This document shows positions 1-7,192 of a stretch of 33,308 bases of DNA, piece by piece; positions within the stretch are counted from its first letter, which is position 1; each line of letters begins with the position of its first letter. Source of the stretch: Desulfonatronum sp. (GTDB lineage Bacteria; Desulfobacterota; Desulfovibrionia; Desulfovibrionales; Desulfonatronaceae); contig DSBL01000073.1 in assembly GCA_011049455.1 (NCBI GenBank), positions 1 through 33,308 of the forward strand, in the 5' to 3' direction. The notes beneath the pieces are model-generated. The model was not told where the DNA came from, made no database searches, and worked only from the letters and a program-made list of their open reading frames with translations. Made by a program: the position numbers and the translations under genes.

Positions 1-34
1 GATCGGAAACCTCCCATGACTGAACCTTTGGCAT
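1..34 (-). CDS. IS transposase, N-terminal 11 codons only (runs off the left edge)
   Basis: Reading leftward from an ATG whose complement is 32-34, the frame gives MPKVQSWEVSD and is still open at base 1. This resembles the usual beginning of IS5-family DDE transposases (a Met-Pro-Lys start followed by a W-x-VSD motif). A strong Shine-Dalgarno GGAGG lies five bases upstream of the ATG on the same strand, which supports a real start. The transposase would mediate cut-and-paste transposition of its element. Only 11 residues are visible, so the family call is tentative. The start region is embedded in a perfect inverted repeat, described separately. Confidence 0.5.
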   Translation of the reverse strand, partial: MPKVQSWEVSD

Positions 35-78
35 GTTGTCCTCCATGATCAAGGTTGAACATGGAGGACAACATGCCA
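29..78 (-). promoter_or_regulatory. 19-bp perfect stem-loop enclosing the transposase ribosome binding site and start codon
   Basis: Bases 29-47 and 60-78 are perfect reverse complements, separated by a 12-base loop. On the minus strand the 3' arm contains GGAGG, a five-base spacer and the ATG of the leftward transposase. Any RNA that reads through from the right would therefore bury both the Shine-Dalgarno and the start codon in a stem. Known IS10 and IS50 biology includes exactly this kind of protection against transcription entering from outside. No T-run follows either arm, so it is not a simple terminator. The outer boundary of the element is not visible. Confidence 0.6.
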
Positions 79-142
79 GAAATGCGAAATAAAGTCCACA
101 TTATTTACGGATAAGCTCTAAGTATTAAAAGGAGTACGAAAA

Positions 143-388
143 ATGCAAACGATTTATACCGACAGAATCGTCAGCGTCACTGAGTTGAAACGGAATTTCA
201 GCAATGTACTTAGCCAAGCCGGCAATGATCCAGTAGCAATTCTCAACCACAACAGGGCAGCAGCTTATCTTCTTTCCGCCGAGCATTATGAACGACTGAT
301 AGACCGCCTCGAAGACATCGAGGATGGAAGACTAATTCGGGAACGCGCGGCCGGACCTTTTGTGGAGGTAAGCATGGATGACCTATAA
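143..388 (+). CDS. Type II antitoxin, Phd/YefM family
   Basis: An 81-residue protein with the Phd/YefM layout. The N-terminal DNA-binding part reads VTELKRNFSNVL (about residues 12-23), followed by a PVAILNHNRAAAYLLSAEHYE core (about 31-51) and an acidic, probably flexible C-terminus that would wrap the toxin. AAGGAG lies eight bases upstream of the ATG. Family members bind and neutralise the cognate RelE/ParE-type toxin and repress their own promoter. The stop codon overlaps the start of the downstream toxin gene by 11 bases, the normal arrangement for antitoxin-first modules. Its position next to an IS fragment suggests a mobile or recently rearranged locus (inference). Confidence 0.88.
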   Translation: MQTIYTDRIVSVTELKRNFSNVLSQAGNDPVAILNHNRAAAYLLSAEHYERLIDRLEDIEDGRLIRERAAGPFVEVSMDDL

Positions 389-668
389 ATTGCAATTCCA
401 TGAGCTGGCCTTAAAAGAATGGAACAAGCTGGCTCCGGATCTTCGAGACCAGATGAAAAAGAAGCTTGCTGATCGCTTGGAAAACCCTCACATCCCCTCT
501 GCCGCTCTTTGGGGCATGGAGCATTGCTACAAAATCAAGCTGCGCAAGGCAGGATATAGACTTATTCACAGGGTTGAGCAGGATGTCGCCGTTCTCACAG
601 TCATGGCCGTTGGCAAGCGTGACAAGCTGAAGGTCTATTCCGCGGCACAAGTGCGAGTCCGTAGCTAA
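378..668 (+). CDS. Type II toxin, RelE/ParE family
   Basis: A 96-residue basic protein of normal length for the RelE/ParE superfamily. It starts MTYKLQFHELALKEW, continues with a helix rich in K/R, has the core CYKIKLRKAGYRLIHRV (about residues 52-68), and ends with a VMAVGKRDKLKVYSAA strand (about 76-91). The KLRKAGYRLIY-like strand and the GKRDK.VY ending are hallmarks of RelE-type ribosome-dependent mRNA interferases, so a RelE role is somewhat favoured over a ParE gyrase poison. The catalytic mechanism cannot be proved from sequence. The start lies inside the antitoxin gene, implying translational coupling. No frame damage is seen, so the pair may be active. Confidence 0.87.
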   Translation: MTYKLQFHELALKEWNKLAPDLRDQMKKKLADRLENPHIPSAALWGMEHCYKIKLRKAGYRLIHRVEQDVAVLTVMAVGKRDKLKVYSAAQVRVRS

Positions 669-882
669 ATCATCACACGAACCATCTTCCGCAATTAATC
701 ATTTTCCATGCCTTGTTCCGATCCGCGCTACCCATTTCAGGAAGCGGGAAGGGGAAAGCGAATGCGGAAAGCGGCATAGACGAAACCAGGTCTCCACCTT
801 AAAAGAGCCGCTAAGCTGTCCAAGGAATCGGACCCACTTCACCGTCAATGTCGAATCATGGCCCTGAAATTTGCTGCATGCG

Positions 883-1059
883 GGCATTCGAAGATCTCCC
901 TGGATGGGCCGCATGGCGCTCCTGGCGTCTTCCCTGGGTTCAAAACTCCATGATCCTGTAGATCGCTTGGTAATTACCACGGCCCTGCAGCATGAAGCCC
1001 TGTTGATTACAGCGGACAAGGTGCTGCCTGATTGGGGGACGGACCTGAAACGACATGAC
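883..1059 (+). pseudogene. C-terminal relic of a PIN-domain (VapC-type) toxin
   Basis: The frame through 883-1059 contains the segment LHDPVDRLVITTAL followed by EALLITADKVLPDW. This matches the C-terminal half of PIN-domain ribonucleases, where the HxDPxDR and TAD acidic residues help form the metal-binding active site. The N-terminal half, with the first catalytic aspartate (usually an LLDTH-like start), is absent in all frames upstream. The frame also has no natural stop near the expected end and runs on to 1194, into glgP. Bases 669-882 hold no convincing gene. The relic lies beside an intact toxin-antitoxin pair, so this stretch may be a decayed toxin-antitoxin cluster. It is unlikely to make a working product. 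Confidence 0.6.
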
Positions 1060-1190
1060 GCCGAAACATGCTACCCGCCTGCACAAACCAACCCGACGCA
1101 TCCCCCATTGAATTTTGACCGATTCCCTGGCACAAGTCAGCGGTTGCCTGTTCTTTCCACACTTTTCAGCAAGTATAATTCGGAGGCCTC

Positions 1191-3758
1191 ATGAATCCGC
1201 TTCAGATATACAGCGTCATCCCCAAACTGCCCGCGAAACTGAAGGCATTGTGGGACTTGGCCTACAACCTCTGGTTCGACTGGAACCATGAGGTCGTGGA
1301 TCTTTTCTCGCTGATCGACCCGAAACTCTGGGCCAGGAGCTACGGCAACCCCTTGTGGTTCATAAACCACCTGCCGCAGACCACCCTGGAGAATCTGGCC
1401 AAGGATGAATTTTTCCTGGAACGTCTCCGTTCGGTCACGCACAACCAAAGCATCTACATGGGGCGCAAAAGCTCCATGCTCCCTTTTGCCTATGAAGAAA
1501 AACAGCCCATGGTGGCCTACTTCAGCCTGGAATACGGCCTGACCCTGTGCCTGCCGATCTATTCCGGCGGCTTGGGCATTCTGGCCGGAGACCACCTCAA
1601 ATCAGCCAGCGACCTGAACATCCCCCTGGTCGGCGTCGGCCTGGCCTATCACCAGGGCTATTTCCGCCAGTACCTCACCGCCGACGGCTGGCAGCAGGAA
1701 CGCTATCCGGACTACGAATTCGAACAGATGCCCATGACCTTGGTACGTCAAGGCAAGAACCAGAAACCTTTGACCATCACTGTGGACCTGGCCGGCCAGC
1801 AGCTCATAGCCCAGATCTGGGAAGTGCGCATCGGACGCATCCGCCTGTATCTGCTGGACACCAATATCCCTGAAAACCCTCCGCCCTTCCGGCGGATCAC
1901 CTCCCGGCTCTACGGCGGAGATCTGGAAATGCGCATCTGGCAGGAAATCCTGCTGGGCATCGGCGGGATCAAGGCCCTGAACACCCTGGGCCTGACCCCC
2001 CGGGTGATTCACATGAACGAGGGGCATTCGGCCTTTGCCGGCCTGGAGCGGATCCGGGTGTTCATGGCCGATTTCGGCCTGTCCTTTGAAGCGGCCATGG
2101 AGCTGACCGCCTCCACCAGCGTATTCACCACCCATACCCCGGTTCCCGCGGGCAACGACCGTTTTCCCGCGGAACTGATGCAGCGCTATTTCGACGGCTA
2201 TGCGCGCAGCCTGGGACTGGCCTTCAAGGTCTTGCTGGCCCTGGGTCGGGAGGACCCGCGCAACGACGGGGAATGGTTCTGCATGACCGTGCTGGCCCTG
2301 CGCTTGTCCCGCTTCAACAACGGGGTCAGCGAGCTGCACGGGCATGTGTCCCGCAAAATGTGGGAAAAAGTCTGGCCCCAGTATCCGGTGGAGGACATCC
2401 CCATCGGCACGGTGACCAACGGCGTGCACATCGCCTCCTGGGTGGCCAGGGACATTGCCATGCTTTTCGAACGCTACCTGGGCGCCAACTGGAAGGAAGA
2501 CCCGGACTGCACCCGGGTCTGGCACCAGGCCGAGACCATCCCGGACGGCGAACTCTGGCGCACCCATGAGCGTCTGCGGGAACGGCTCGTGGACTACGCC
2601 CGGTTCCGGCTGCGTGAACAATTGATCCAAAGAGGCGCACGGCGCAAGGAACTGCTGGAGGCCGACGAAGTTTTGGATCCCCAGGTTTTGACCATCGGCT
2701 TTGCCCGGCGCTTTGCCACGTATAAACGGGCCACCCTGCTTCTGGCGGATCAAGAACGTTTCCTGCGCATGATCACCGACTCCCATCGGCCCGTACAGTT
2801 CATCTTTGCGGGCAAATCCCACCCCCATGACAACGAGGGCAAAAAGTTCATGCAGCAGCTGGTCCAGTTCTGCCAGGCGCCGGATATACGCAAGCGCTTG
2901 GTGTTCCTCGAGGACTACGATATGGAGGTGGCCGCGTACATGGTCCAGGGGTGCGACGTCTGGCTGAACACGCCGCGGCGGCCCCTGGAGGCTTGCGGCA
3001 CCAGCGGCATGAAGGCCATTGCCAACGGCGTGCTCCATGCGAGCACCTTGGACGGCTGGTGGGTGGAGGCACACCGCCTGGACAACGCCATAGGCTGGTC
3101 CATCGGCCAGGGCGAGGATTACGAGGACACGGCCTACCAGGATTTCGTGGAAAGCCAGATTCTCTACAACCTCCTGGAAAAAGAAATCATCCCGACGTTT
3201 TACGAGCGCGGCCAGACCAACTTGCCCAGGGAATGGATCCGGCGGATGAAAAAAAGCCTGCAGCTGTTTACCCCGCAGTTCAATTCCCATCGCATGGTCA
3301 CGGATTACGTGACCAAGGCCTACGAGCCAGCTTACAAGAATTCCGTCAGCCTCATGGAGGGCGACTTCGCCCCGGCCAAGCAATTGGCTTCCTGGCGCAT
3401 GGAAATCATGACCAAATGGAACACCTTGCGCATCAGCAACGTGCGCTCCAGCGTCCCGGAAATCATTCATGTGGATCAGCCCCTGTCCATTCAGGCGGAC
3501 GTTTTTCTGGACGGACTCCGTCCCCAGGACGTGCGCATGGAGATCTACGGCGGACCGGTGAACATGGAGGGCAAATTCACCCACAGAAGCACGGCGCGCA
3601 TGGACATGACCGAGGCCTTGGACGACGGCTGGTTCAGATACGCCGGCCAGTTCACCCCGGACGCTCCCGGCCGTTTCGGCTACACCGTGCGCATGCTGCC
3701 CAACCATCCGCTGCTTTTGGATCCCCACTCCCTGGGGTTGATTCACTGGGCCCAATGA
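1191..3758 (+). CDS. glgP: Alpha-glucan phosphorylase (GT35, DUF3417-type)
   Basis: An 855-residue protein of the length typical for the bacterial alpha-glucan phosphorylase branch that carries an N-terminal DUF3417 segment. The enzyme releases glucose-1-phosphate from glycogen or maltodextrin using phosphate and pyridoxal phosphate, in the cytoplasm. The N-terminus (LWDLAYNLWFDWN) is the DUF3417 signature. Residues around 80-130 contain YFSLEYGL and IYSGGLGILAGDHLK. The pyridoxal phosphate region is ACGTSGMKAIANGVL, with Lys608 the probable cofactor lysine, followed by STLDGWWVEA. The start ATG at 1191 has a GGAGG five bases upstream. No other glycogen genes are adjacent; a PaaK-like ligase follows after 96 bases. 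The gene appears intact. Confidence 0.93.
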   Translation: MNPLQIYSVIPKLPAKLKALWDLAYNLWFDWNHEVVDLFSLIDPKLWARSYGNPLWFINHLPQTTLENLAKDEFFLERLRSVTHNQSIYMGRKSSMLPFAYEEKQPMVAYFSLEYGLTLCLPIYSGGLGILAGDHLKSASDLNIPLVGVGLAYHQGYFRQYLTADGWQQERYPDYEFEQMPMTLVRQGKNQKPLTITVDLAGQQLIAQIWEVRIGRIRLYLLDTNIPENPPPFRRITSRLYGGDLEMRIWQEILLGIGGIKALNTLGLTPRVIHMNEGHSAFAGLERIRVFMADFGLSFEAAMELTASTSVFTTHTPVPAGNDRFPAELMQRYFDGYARSLGLAFKVLLALGREDPRNDGEWFCMTVLALRLSRFNNGVSELHGHVSRKMWEKVWPQYPVEDIPIGTVTNGVHIASWVARDIAMLFERYLGANWKEDPDCTRVWHQAETIPDGELWRTHERLRERLVDYARFRLREQLIQRGARRKELLEADEVLDPQVLTIGFARRFATYKRATLLLADQERFLRMITDSHRPVQFIFAGKSHPHDNEGKKFMQQLVQFCQAPDIRKRLVFLEDYDMEVAAYMVQGCDVWLNTPRRPLEACGTSGMKAIANGVLHASTLDGWWVEAHRLDNAIGWSIGQGEDYEDTAYQDFVESQILYNLLEKEIIPTFYERGQTNLPREWIRRMKKSLQLFTPQFNSHRMVTDYVTKAYEPAYKNSVSLMEGDFAPAKQLASWRMEIMTKWNTLRISNVRSSVPEIIHVDQPLSIQADVFLDGLRPQDVRMEIYGGPVNMEGKFTHRSTARMDMTEALDDGWFRYAGQFTPDAPGRFGYTVRMLPNHPLLLDPHSLGLIHWAQ

Positions 3759-3794
3759 TTTGTTTCAGCGGGCCGTTGCATCATGGCTTAATCC

Positions 3795-3830
3795 AGGCTC
3801 TTCTTGACCATTGGCATCCAAAGAGCCTTT
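3795..3830 (+). terminator. Possible weak intrinsic terminator after glgP
   Basis: AGGCTCTT (3795-3802) and AAGAGCCT (3821-3828) are perfect complements separated by 18 bases, and the 3' arm runs into a short TTTT (3827-3830). It lies 36 bases after the glgP stop and just before the PaaK ribosome binding site. The loop is large and the T-tract short, so termination may be only partial. Confidence 0.35.
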
Positions 3831-3854
3831 TGAAACGCTTTTCGAGGTCCATCA

Positions 3855-5171
3855 ATGCAGTTCATTCCTGATACTGACGCCGCCCAGCTGGCCGAGATGC
3901 AGGCCGCGGGTCTGCGCTGGACCGTGGGCCACGCCTACGAACACAGTCCTTTTTACAGACAGCGCCTGGACAAGGCCGGCATCCGGCCCGATGACGTCCG
4001 GGGACTGGACGATCTGCGCCATCTTCCGTTCTGCGACGCCAAGGATCTCCAGGCCGGCTATCCTTTTCCCCTACTCAGCGTGCCCACCGAGGATGTCGTG
4101 CGCATCCACGCTTCTTCCGGAACCACAGGCAAGCGCAAGGTGCTCTGCTACACCCGTCAGGATATTGACGACTGGGTGAACATGTTCGCCCGCTGCTATG
4201 CATTGGCCGGCCTGACCCCTTCGGACCGGGTGCAGATTGCCGTGGGCTACGGGCTGTGGACCGCCGGAGCCGGTTTTCAACTGGGCTGCGAGCGTTTCGG
4301 AGCCATGGCCGTGCCCCTGGGTCCGGCCAATACGGACATGCATTGCGAAATGATGGTCGATTTGCAGACCACGGTCTTTTGCGCCACCGCATCCATGGCC
4401 CTGCTCATGGCCGAGGAGCTGCACCGCCGCGATCTCATCTCCAGAATCAAGGTCAAAAAGATCATCCTCGGCGCCGAGCGCCACAGCGACGCCATGCGCA
4501 GACGCATCAAGGACCTGCTCGGGGTTGAACACATCTTTGACATCTACGGCCTGACCGAACTGTACGGTCCGGGCACGGGTCTGGACTGCGCCGAACACCG
4601 GGGCATCCACTACTGGGCCGATCACTTCATCCTGGAAATTCTGGACCCAAACACCCTGCAGCCCGTGCCGCCGGGCGTTCCCGGCGAAATGGTGGTCACC
4701 ACCCTGCGCAAGCAGGCCGCTCCTTTAATCCGCTACCGCACGCACGATGTAAGCCGCCTGCTCCCCGGACCCTGCCCCTGCGGCGTGGGCTTCCCCCTGC
4801 ATGACCGTGTCCTGGGGCGCACCGACGACATGTTCATCTATCGGGCCGTGAACATCTATCCGGGGCAAATCGACGACGTGCTCAGCCGGATTCCCGGCCT
4901 GGGCAGCGAATACCAGATTCATCTGCACCACCGGGAGGACGGCCGGGACATCATGACCTTGAAGGTGGAGCGGGCCTCGAATGCCGATTCAGGTCAGGAC
5001 AAAGAACTGGCCGAAGCCGTGGCCGGAGAGATCCGCCGCAGGATCATGGTCCGCTCCCAGGTGGACATCCTGGATTATGCCGCCCTGCCGCGCACCGAGC
5101 GCAAAAGCAAGCGCGTCTTCGACCACCGCGAAACCGTGTCCAGTTTTCTGGACCAGAGCAGCGTCAGCTGA
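3855..5171 (+). CDS. paaK: Phenylacetate-CoA ligase family protein (PaaK-like, AMP-forming)
   Basis: A 438-residue adenylate-forming enzyme, normal for PaaK. The family activates phenylacetate or another aryl/acyl acid to the CoA thioester using ATP in the cytoplasm. The AMP-binding P-loop SSGTTGK is at residues 87-93. DIYGLTELYGPG carries the adenylate-binding core, and the C-terminal lid holds DVSRLLPGPCPCG, GRTDDMFIYRAVNIYPGQID and a final basic stretch. GAGG is seven bases upstream of the ATG. The next gene starts immediately after its stop, so the two are probably co-transcribed. Nearby IlvE and LivKHMGF suggest a role in amino acid catabolism, with arylacetates or branched acids as substrates; the true substrate cannot be read from sequence. 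Confidence 0.9.
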   Translation: MQFIPDTDAAQLAEMQAAGLRWTVGHAYEHSPFYRQRLDKAGIRPDDVRGLDDLRHLPFCDAKDLQAGYPFPLLSVPTEDVVRIHASSGTTGKRKVLCYTRQDIDDWVNMFARCYALAGLTPSDRVQIAVGYGLWTAGAGFQLGCERFGAMAVPLGPANTDMHCEMMVDLQTTVFCATASMALLMAEELHRRDLISRIKVKKIILGAERHSDAMRRRIKDLLGVEHIFDIYGLTELYGPGTGLDCAEHRGIHYWADHFILEILDPNTLQPVPPGVPGEMVVTTLRKQAAPLIRYRTHDVSRLLPGPCPCGVGFPLHDRVLGRTDDMFIYRAVNIYPGQIDDVLSRIPGLGSEYQIHLHHREDGRDIMTLKVERASNADSGQDKELAEAVAGEIRRRIMVRSQVDILDYAALPRTERKSKRVFDHRETVSSFLDQSSVS

Positions 5172-5627
5172 GTGTGCACCGTGTCTCGAACCTCGCTGTT
5201 TCACTATCAACACACCCAGCGCGGCACGCTGATGATCAGCGCCTCGCTTTTGGCAGCGGGTTTTGTCTTTTATCATCTGCTGCACGGCGGTCCTTCGTGG
5301 CTGTGGATCATCCTGGCCCTGACCGCCGCCGTGGGGATTGTTTTTTCCAGCCTGTCCGTGGTTGTGGACGACACCAGACTTACGGCGGCCTTTGCGCCTG
5401 GGTGGCCAAAACTGGAAGTGCGCCTGACGGACATTGTCGAGGTGCTGGTAGTGCGCAACCCCTGGTATTACGGCTGGGGCATCCGATTGACTCCAGCCGG
5501 GCTGTTGTACAATGTATCCGGGCTGAACGCCGTGGAAATTCGCAAAAAAAACGGCAAAACCATCCGCATCGGCACGGATGAACCGGACAAACTGCGTCAA
5601 GCCTTGAATCGAGAAAATGTCACATGA
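5172..5627 (+). CDS. Small membrane protein, bacterial PH-like, unknown function
   Basis: A 151-residue protein whose GTG start directly abuts the PaaK stop. A second GTG three codons later is equally possible. After a short polar N-terminus there are two hydrophobic segments (about residues 21-35 and 43-62), then a soluble beta-rich domain with NPWYYGWGIRLTPAGLLYNV near residues 95-114 and a basic KKNGKTIRIG strand. The layout of two membrane helices plus a beta-rich domain with a WGIR motif resembles bacterial PH-type membrane proteins of unknown role. The head-to-tail junction indicates coupling with PaaK, but nothing shows a functional link. Confidence 0.7.
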   Translation: MCTVSRTSLFHYQHTQRGTLMISASLLAAGFVFYHLLHGGPSWLWIILALTAAVGIVFSSLSVVVDDTRLTAAFAPGWPKLEVRLTDIVEVLVVRNPWYYGWGIRLTPAGLLYNVSGLNAVEIRKKNGKTIRIGTDEPDKLRQALNRENVT

Positions 5628-5640
5628 AGAAGCGCAAAGC

Positions 5641-5693
5641 AAAAAGAGCAGCGTTACATGCGGGTGACCACGTGACCTGTCGCCTCTTTTTTT
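5641..5693 (+). terminator. Intrinsic terminator after the paaK unit
   Basis: An A-tract with AGAG (5641-5648) pairs with CTCT and the T-tract (5684-5693). Inside is a second imperfect stem around GGTGACCACGTGACC. The 3' side ends in seven consecutive T, giving a plausible rho-independent terminator that separates the paaK unit from ilvE. The A/T symmetry could allow weak function in both directions. Confidence 0.5.
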
Positions 5694-5739
5694 AAAACCT
5701 TTGTCCCAAACCCCTTATCTGAACCACGGAGACCGTGCC

Positions 5740-6816
5740 ATGCGCATCACGATTCAACAAGCCTCCCCCGCCCAATGCCAAACAAAACCCGCCGATGAAA
5801 GCAAGCTCGTGTTCGGCTGTTCATTCTCCGACCACATGTTCCTCATGGATTTTCGCTCTGGACAAGGGTGGCATGATGCCCGCGTTGTTCCCTACCAGAA
5901 CTTATGCCTGAATCCGGCGGCCATGGTGCTGCATTACGGCCAGGGCATTTTCGAAGGCATGAAGGCCTATCGAACCAAAGACAACCACATCCATTTGTAT
6001 CGGCCGCGCAAAAACTTCGAGCGGATGAACCGCTCGGCCCAGCGGCTGTGCATGCCCACCATGGATGTTGAAGATCAGTTGACGATCCTGGAGACCCTGC
6101 TGCGCTCGGACCATGAATGGATCCCCAAAACCAGGGGATCTTCCCTGTACATCCGGCCGACCATGATCGCCAGCGAGCCGCACATTGGCGTGCGGCCGGC
6201 CAAGGAATACATCTATTTCATCATCACCGGCCCGGTGGGCGCATACTACGCCGAGGGCTTCAATCCCATCAGCATCTATGTTTCCGACGAATTCGTGCGG
6301 GCCGTACGCGGCGGCGTGGGCGAGGCCAAGACCATGGGCAACTACGCAGCCAGCCTGTATGCTGCCGAAGTGGCCAAGCACAAGGGCTTCACCCAGGTGC
6401 TCTGGCTGGATGGCGTGGAGCGGCGCTTCATTGAGGAAGTGGGCACCATGAACATCTTTTTCAGGACCAACGATGAACTCCTCACTCCTCCCCTGACCGG
6501 CTCCATCCTGCCCGGAATAACCAGGGATTCGGTCATCACCCTGGCCAAACACTGGGGCTTGAACGTCCAGGAAAGACCCATCGACATCCAGGAATGCATC
6601 GCATCCATTCAAAGCGGCGCCATGCTGGAAATCTTCGGCTCGGGCACGGCCGCGGTCATTTCTCCGGTGGGATCCATCTCCTACAAGGATACCATCTATA
6701 CCGTCCAGGACGGAGGCGTGGGCGAGCTGTCCCGCAAGCTGCACGACGAAATCACCGGCATCCAGTACGGCGAAAAAGAGGACGTCTTCGGTTGGGTGCA
6801 CGAGGTCAGGATTTAG
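5740..6816 (+). CDS. ilvE: Branched-chain amino acid aminotransferase (class IV)
   Basis: A pyridoxal-phosphate enzyme that interconverts leucine, isoleucine and valine with their 2-oxo acids, using the 2-oxoglutarate/glutamate pair. The ATG at 5740 (358 residues) is chosen because GGAG sits eight bases before it; an upstream TTG at 5701 has no ribosome binding site. Class IV marks include HYGQGIFEGMKAYR in the N-terminal domain, EAKTMGNYAASLYAAEV with the probable cofactor Lys197, and LPGITRDSVI and FGSGTAAVISPVGSI in the C-terminal domain. The length suits the longer subgroup of this family (about 355-360 residues). A small CACGG/CCGTG hairpin (5725-5737) overlaps the ribosome binding site. 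The leftward Liv transporter downstream fits a branched-chain amino acid role. Confidence 0.92.
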   Translation: MRITIQQASPAQCQTKPADESKLVFGCSFSDHMFLMDFRSGQGWHDARVVPYQNLCLNPAAMVLHYGQGIFEGMKAYRTKDNHIHLYRPRKNFERMNRSAQRLCMPTMDVEDQLTILETLLRSDHEWIPKTRGSSLYIRPTMIASEPHIGVRPAKEYIYFIITGPVGAYYAEGFNPISIYVSDEFVRAVRGGVGEAKTMGNYAASLYAAEVAKHKGFTQVLWLDGVERRFIEEVGTMNIFFRTNDELLTPPLTGSILPGITRDSVITLAKHWGLNVQERPIDIQECIASIQSGAMLEIFGSGTAAVISPVGSISYKDTIYTVQDGGVGELSRKLHDEITGIQYGEKEDVFGWVHEVRI

Positions 6817-6851
6817 CAGGAAAAAGCCGCACGACTTGCGCTATCTGAATC

Positions 6852-6868
6852 GGCAAACTGCCTTTTTT
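6852..6868 (+). terminator. Possible short intrinsic terminator after ilvE
   Basis: GGCA (6852-6855) and TGCC (6859-6862) form a four-base-pair stem with a three-base loop, followed at once by six T. The stem is short, so this is tentative. It lies 36 bases downstream of the ilvE stop, where a terminator is expected. Confidence 0.35.
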
Positions 6869-6881
6869 CACTTCCTTTCTT

Positions 6882-6914
6882 CGATACCGGTCCCGATAGC
6901 GATGCCGATCCCGA
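6882..6914. repeat. Short degenerate GATNCC hexamer array
   Basis: This stretch is a run of degenerate GATACC / GATCCC / GATAGC / GATGCC hexamers in the ilvE-cyclophilin intergenic region. It is related in unit and phase to the larger array at 25737-25877. No protein is likely to be made from it. Confidence 0.55.
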
Positions 6915-6953
6915 GTCTCAAAACGCATCGTTTCGACTCACCAGGTTCGGTTT

Positions 6954-7127
6954 ATGGCTGGGTTGCCGTGTTTTGGGTCTGTCGCTTGTCTGACTGAACC
7001 AGGCATCGTTCGTCGAACCATTGCCAAACGCTGGCAGCACATGCTTTCGTTCCCTGACTGCAATGGTTAGACGATACGGGATCGGAGAAGGAGTTGCGAC
7101 GGAACCAAAACACGGCAACCCAGCCAT
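6954..7127. repeat. 174-bp imperfect palindrome with 23-bp perfect terminal arms
   Basis: Bases 6954-6976 and 7105-7127 are perfect 23-base reverse complements. Similarity continues inward, for example TCGTCGAACCATTGC near 7010-7024 against a near-complement TCGTCTAACCATTGC on the other strand around 7056-7071. The whole unit is therefore two diverged inverted copies meeting near 7041. It fills most of the gap between ilvE and the cyclophilin gene and codes for nothing recognisable. It could be a miniature inverted-repeat element, a REP-like double unit or a cruciform. Confidence 0.65.
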
Positions 7128-7192
7128 GCCCCGTGGACGCGTTCATGTTTTGCTGAGCAGTTACAACGCATCAACATCAAACAAGGTGCCCC

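Noticed and set aside
61-114. A 17-codon plus-strand frame with a good Shine-Dalgarno before an inner ATG at 73
   Set aside because: Its start signals are simply the mirror copy of the transposase start created by the inverted repeat; the peptide is too short and has no further support.
699-1019. A 106-codon minus-strand frame upstream of glgP
   Set aside because: No ribosome binding site, low-complexity arginine/serine-rich composition and no family resemblance; it is opposite the PIN relic.
1602-3755. A 717-codon minus-strand open frame opposite glgP
   Set aside because: It mirrors a well-supported enzyme gene in a GC-rich genome; the translation is rich in H, G, Q and A and resembles no family.
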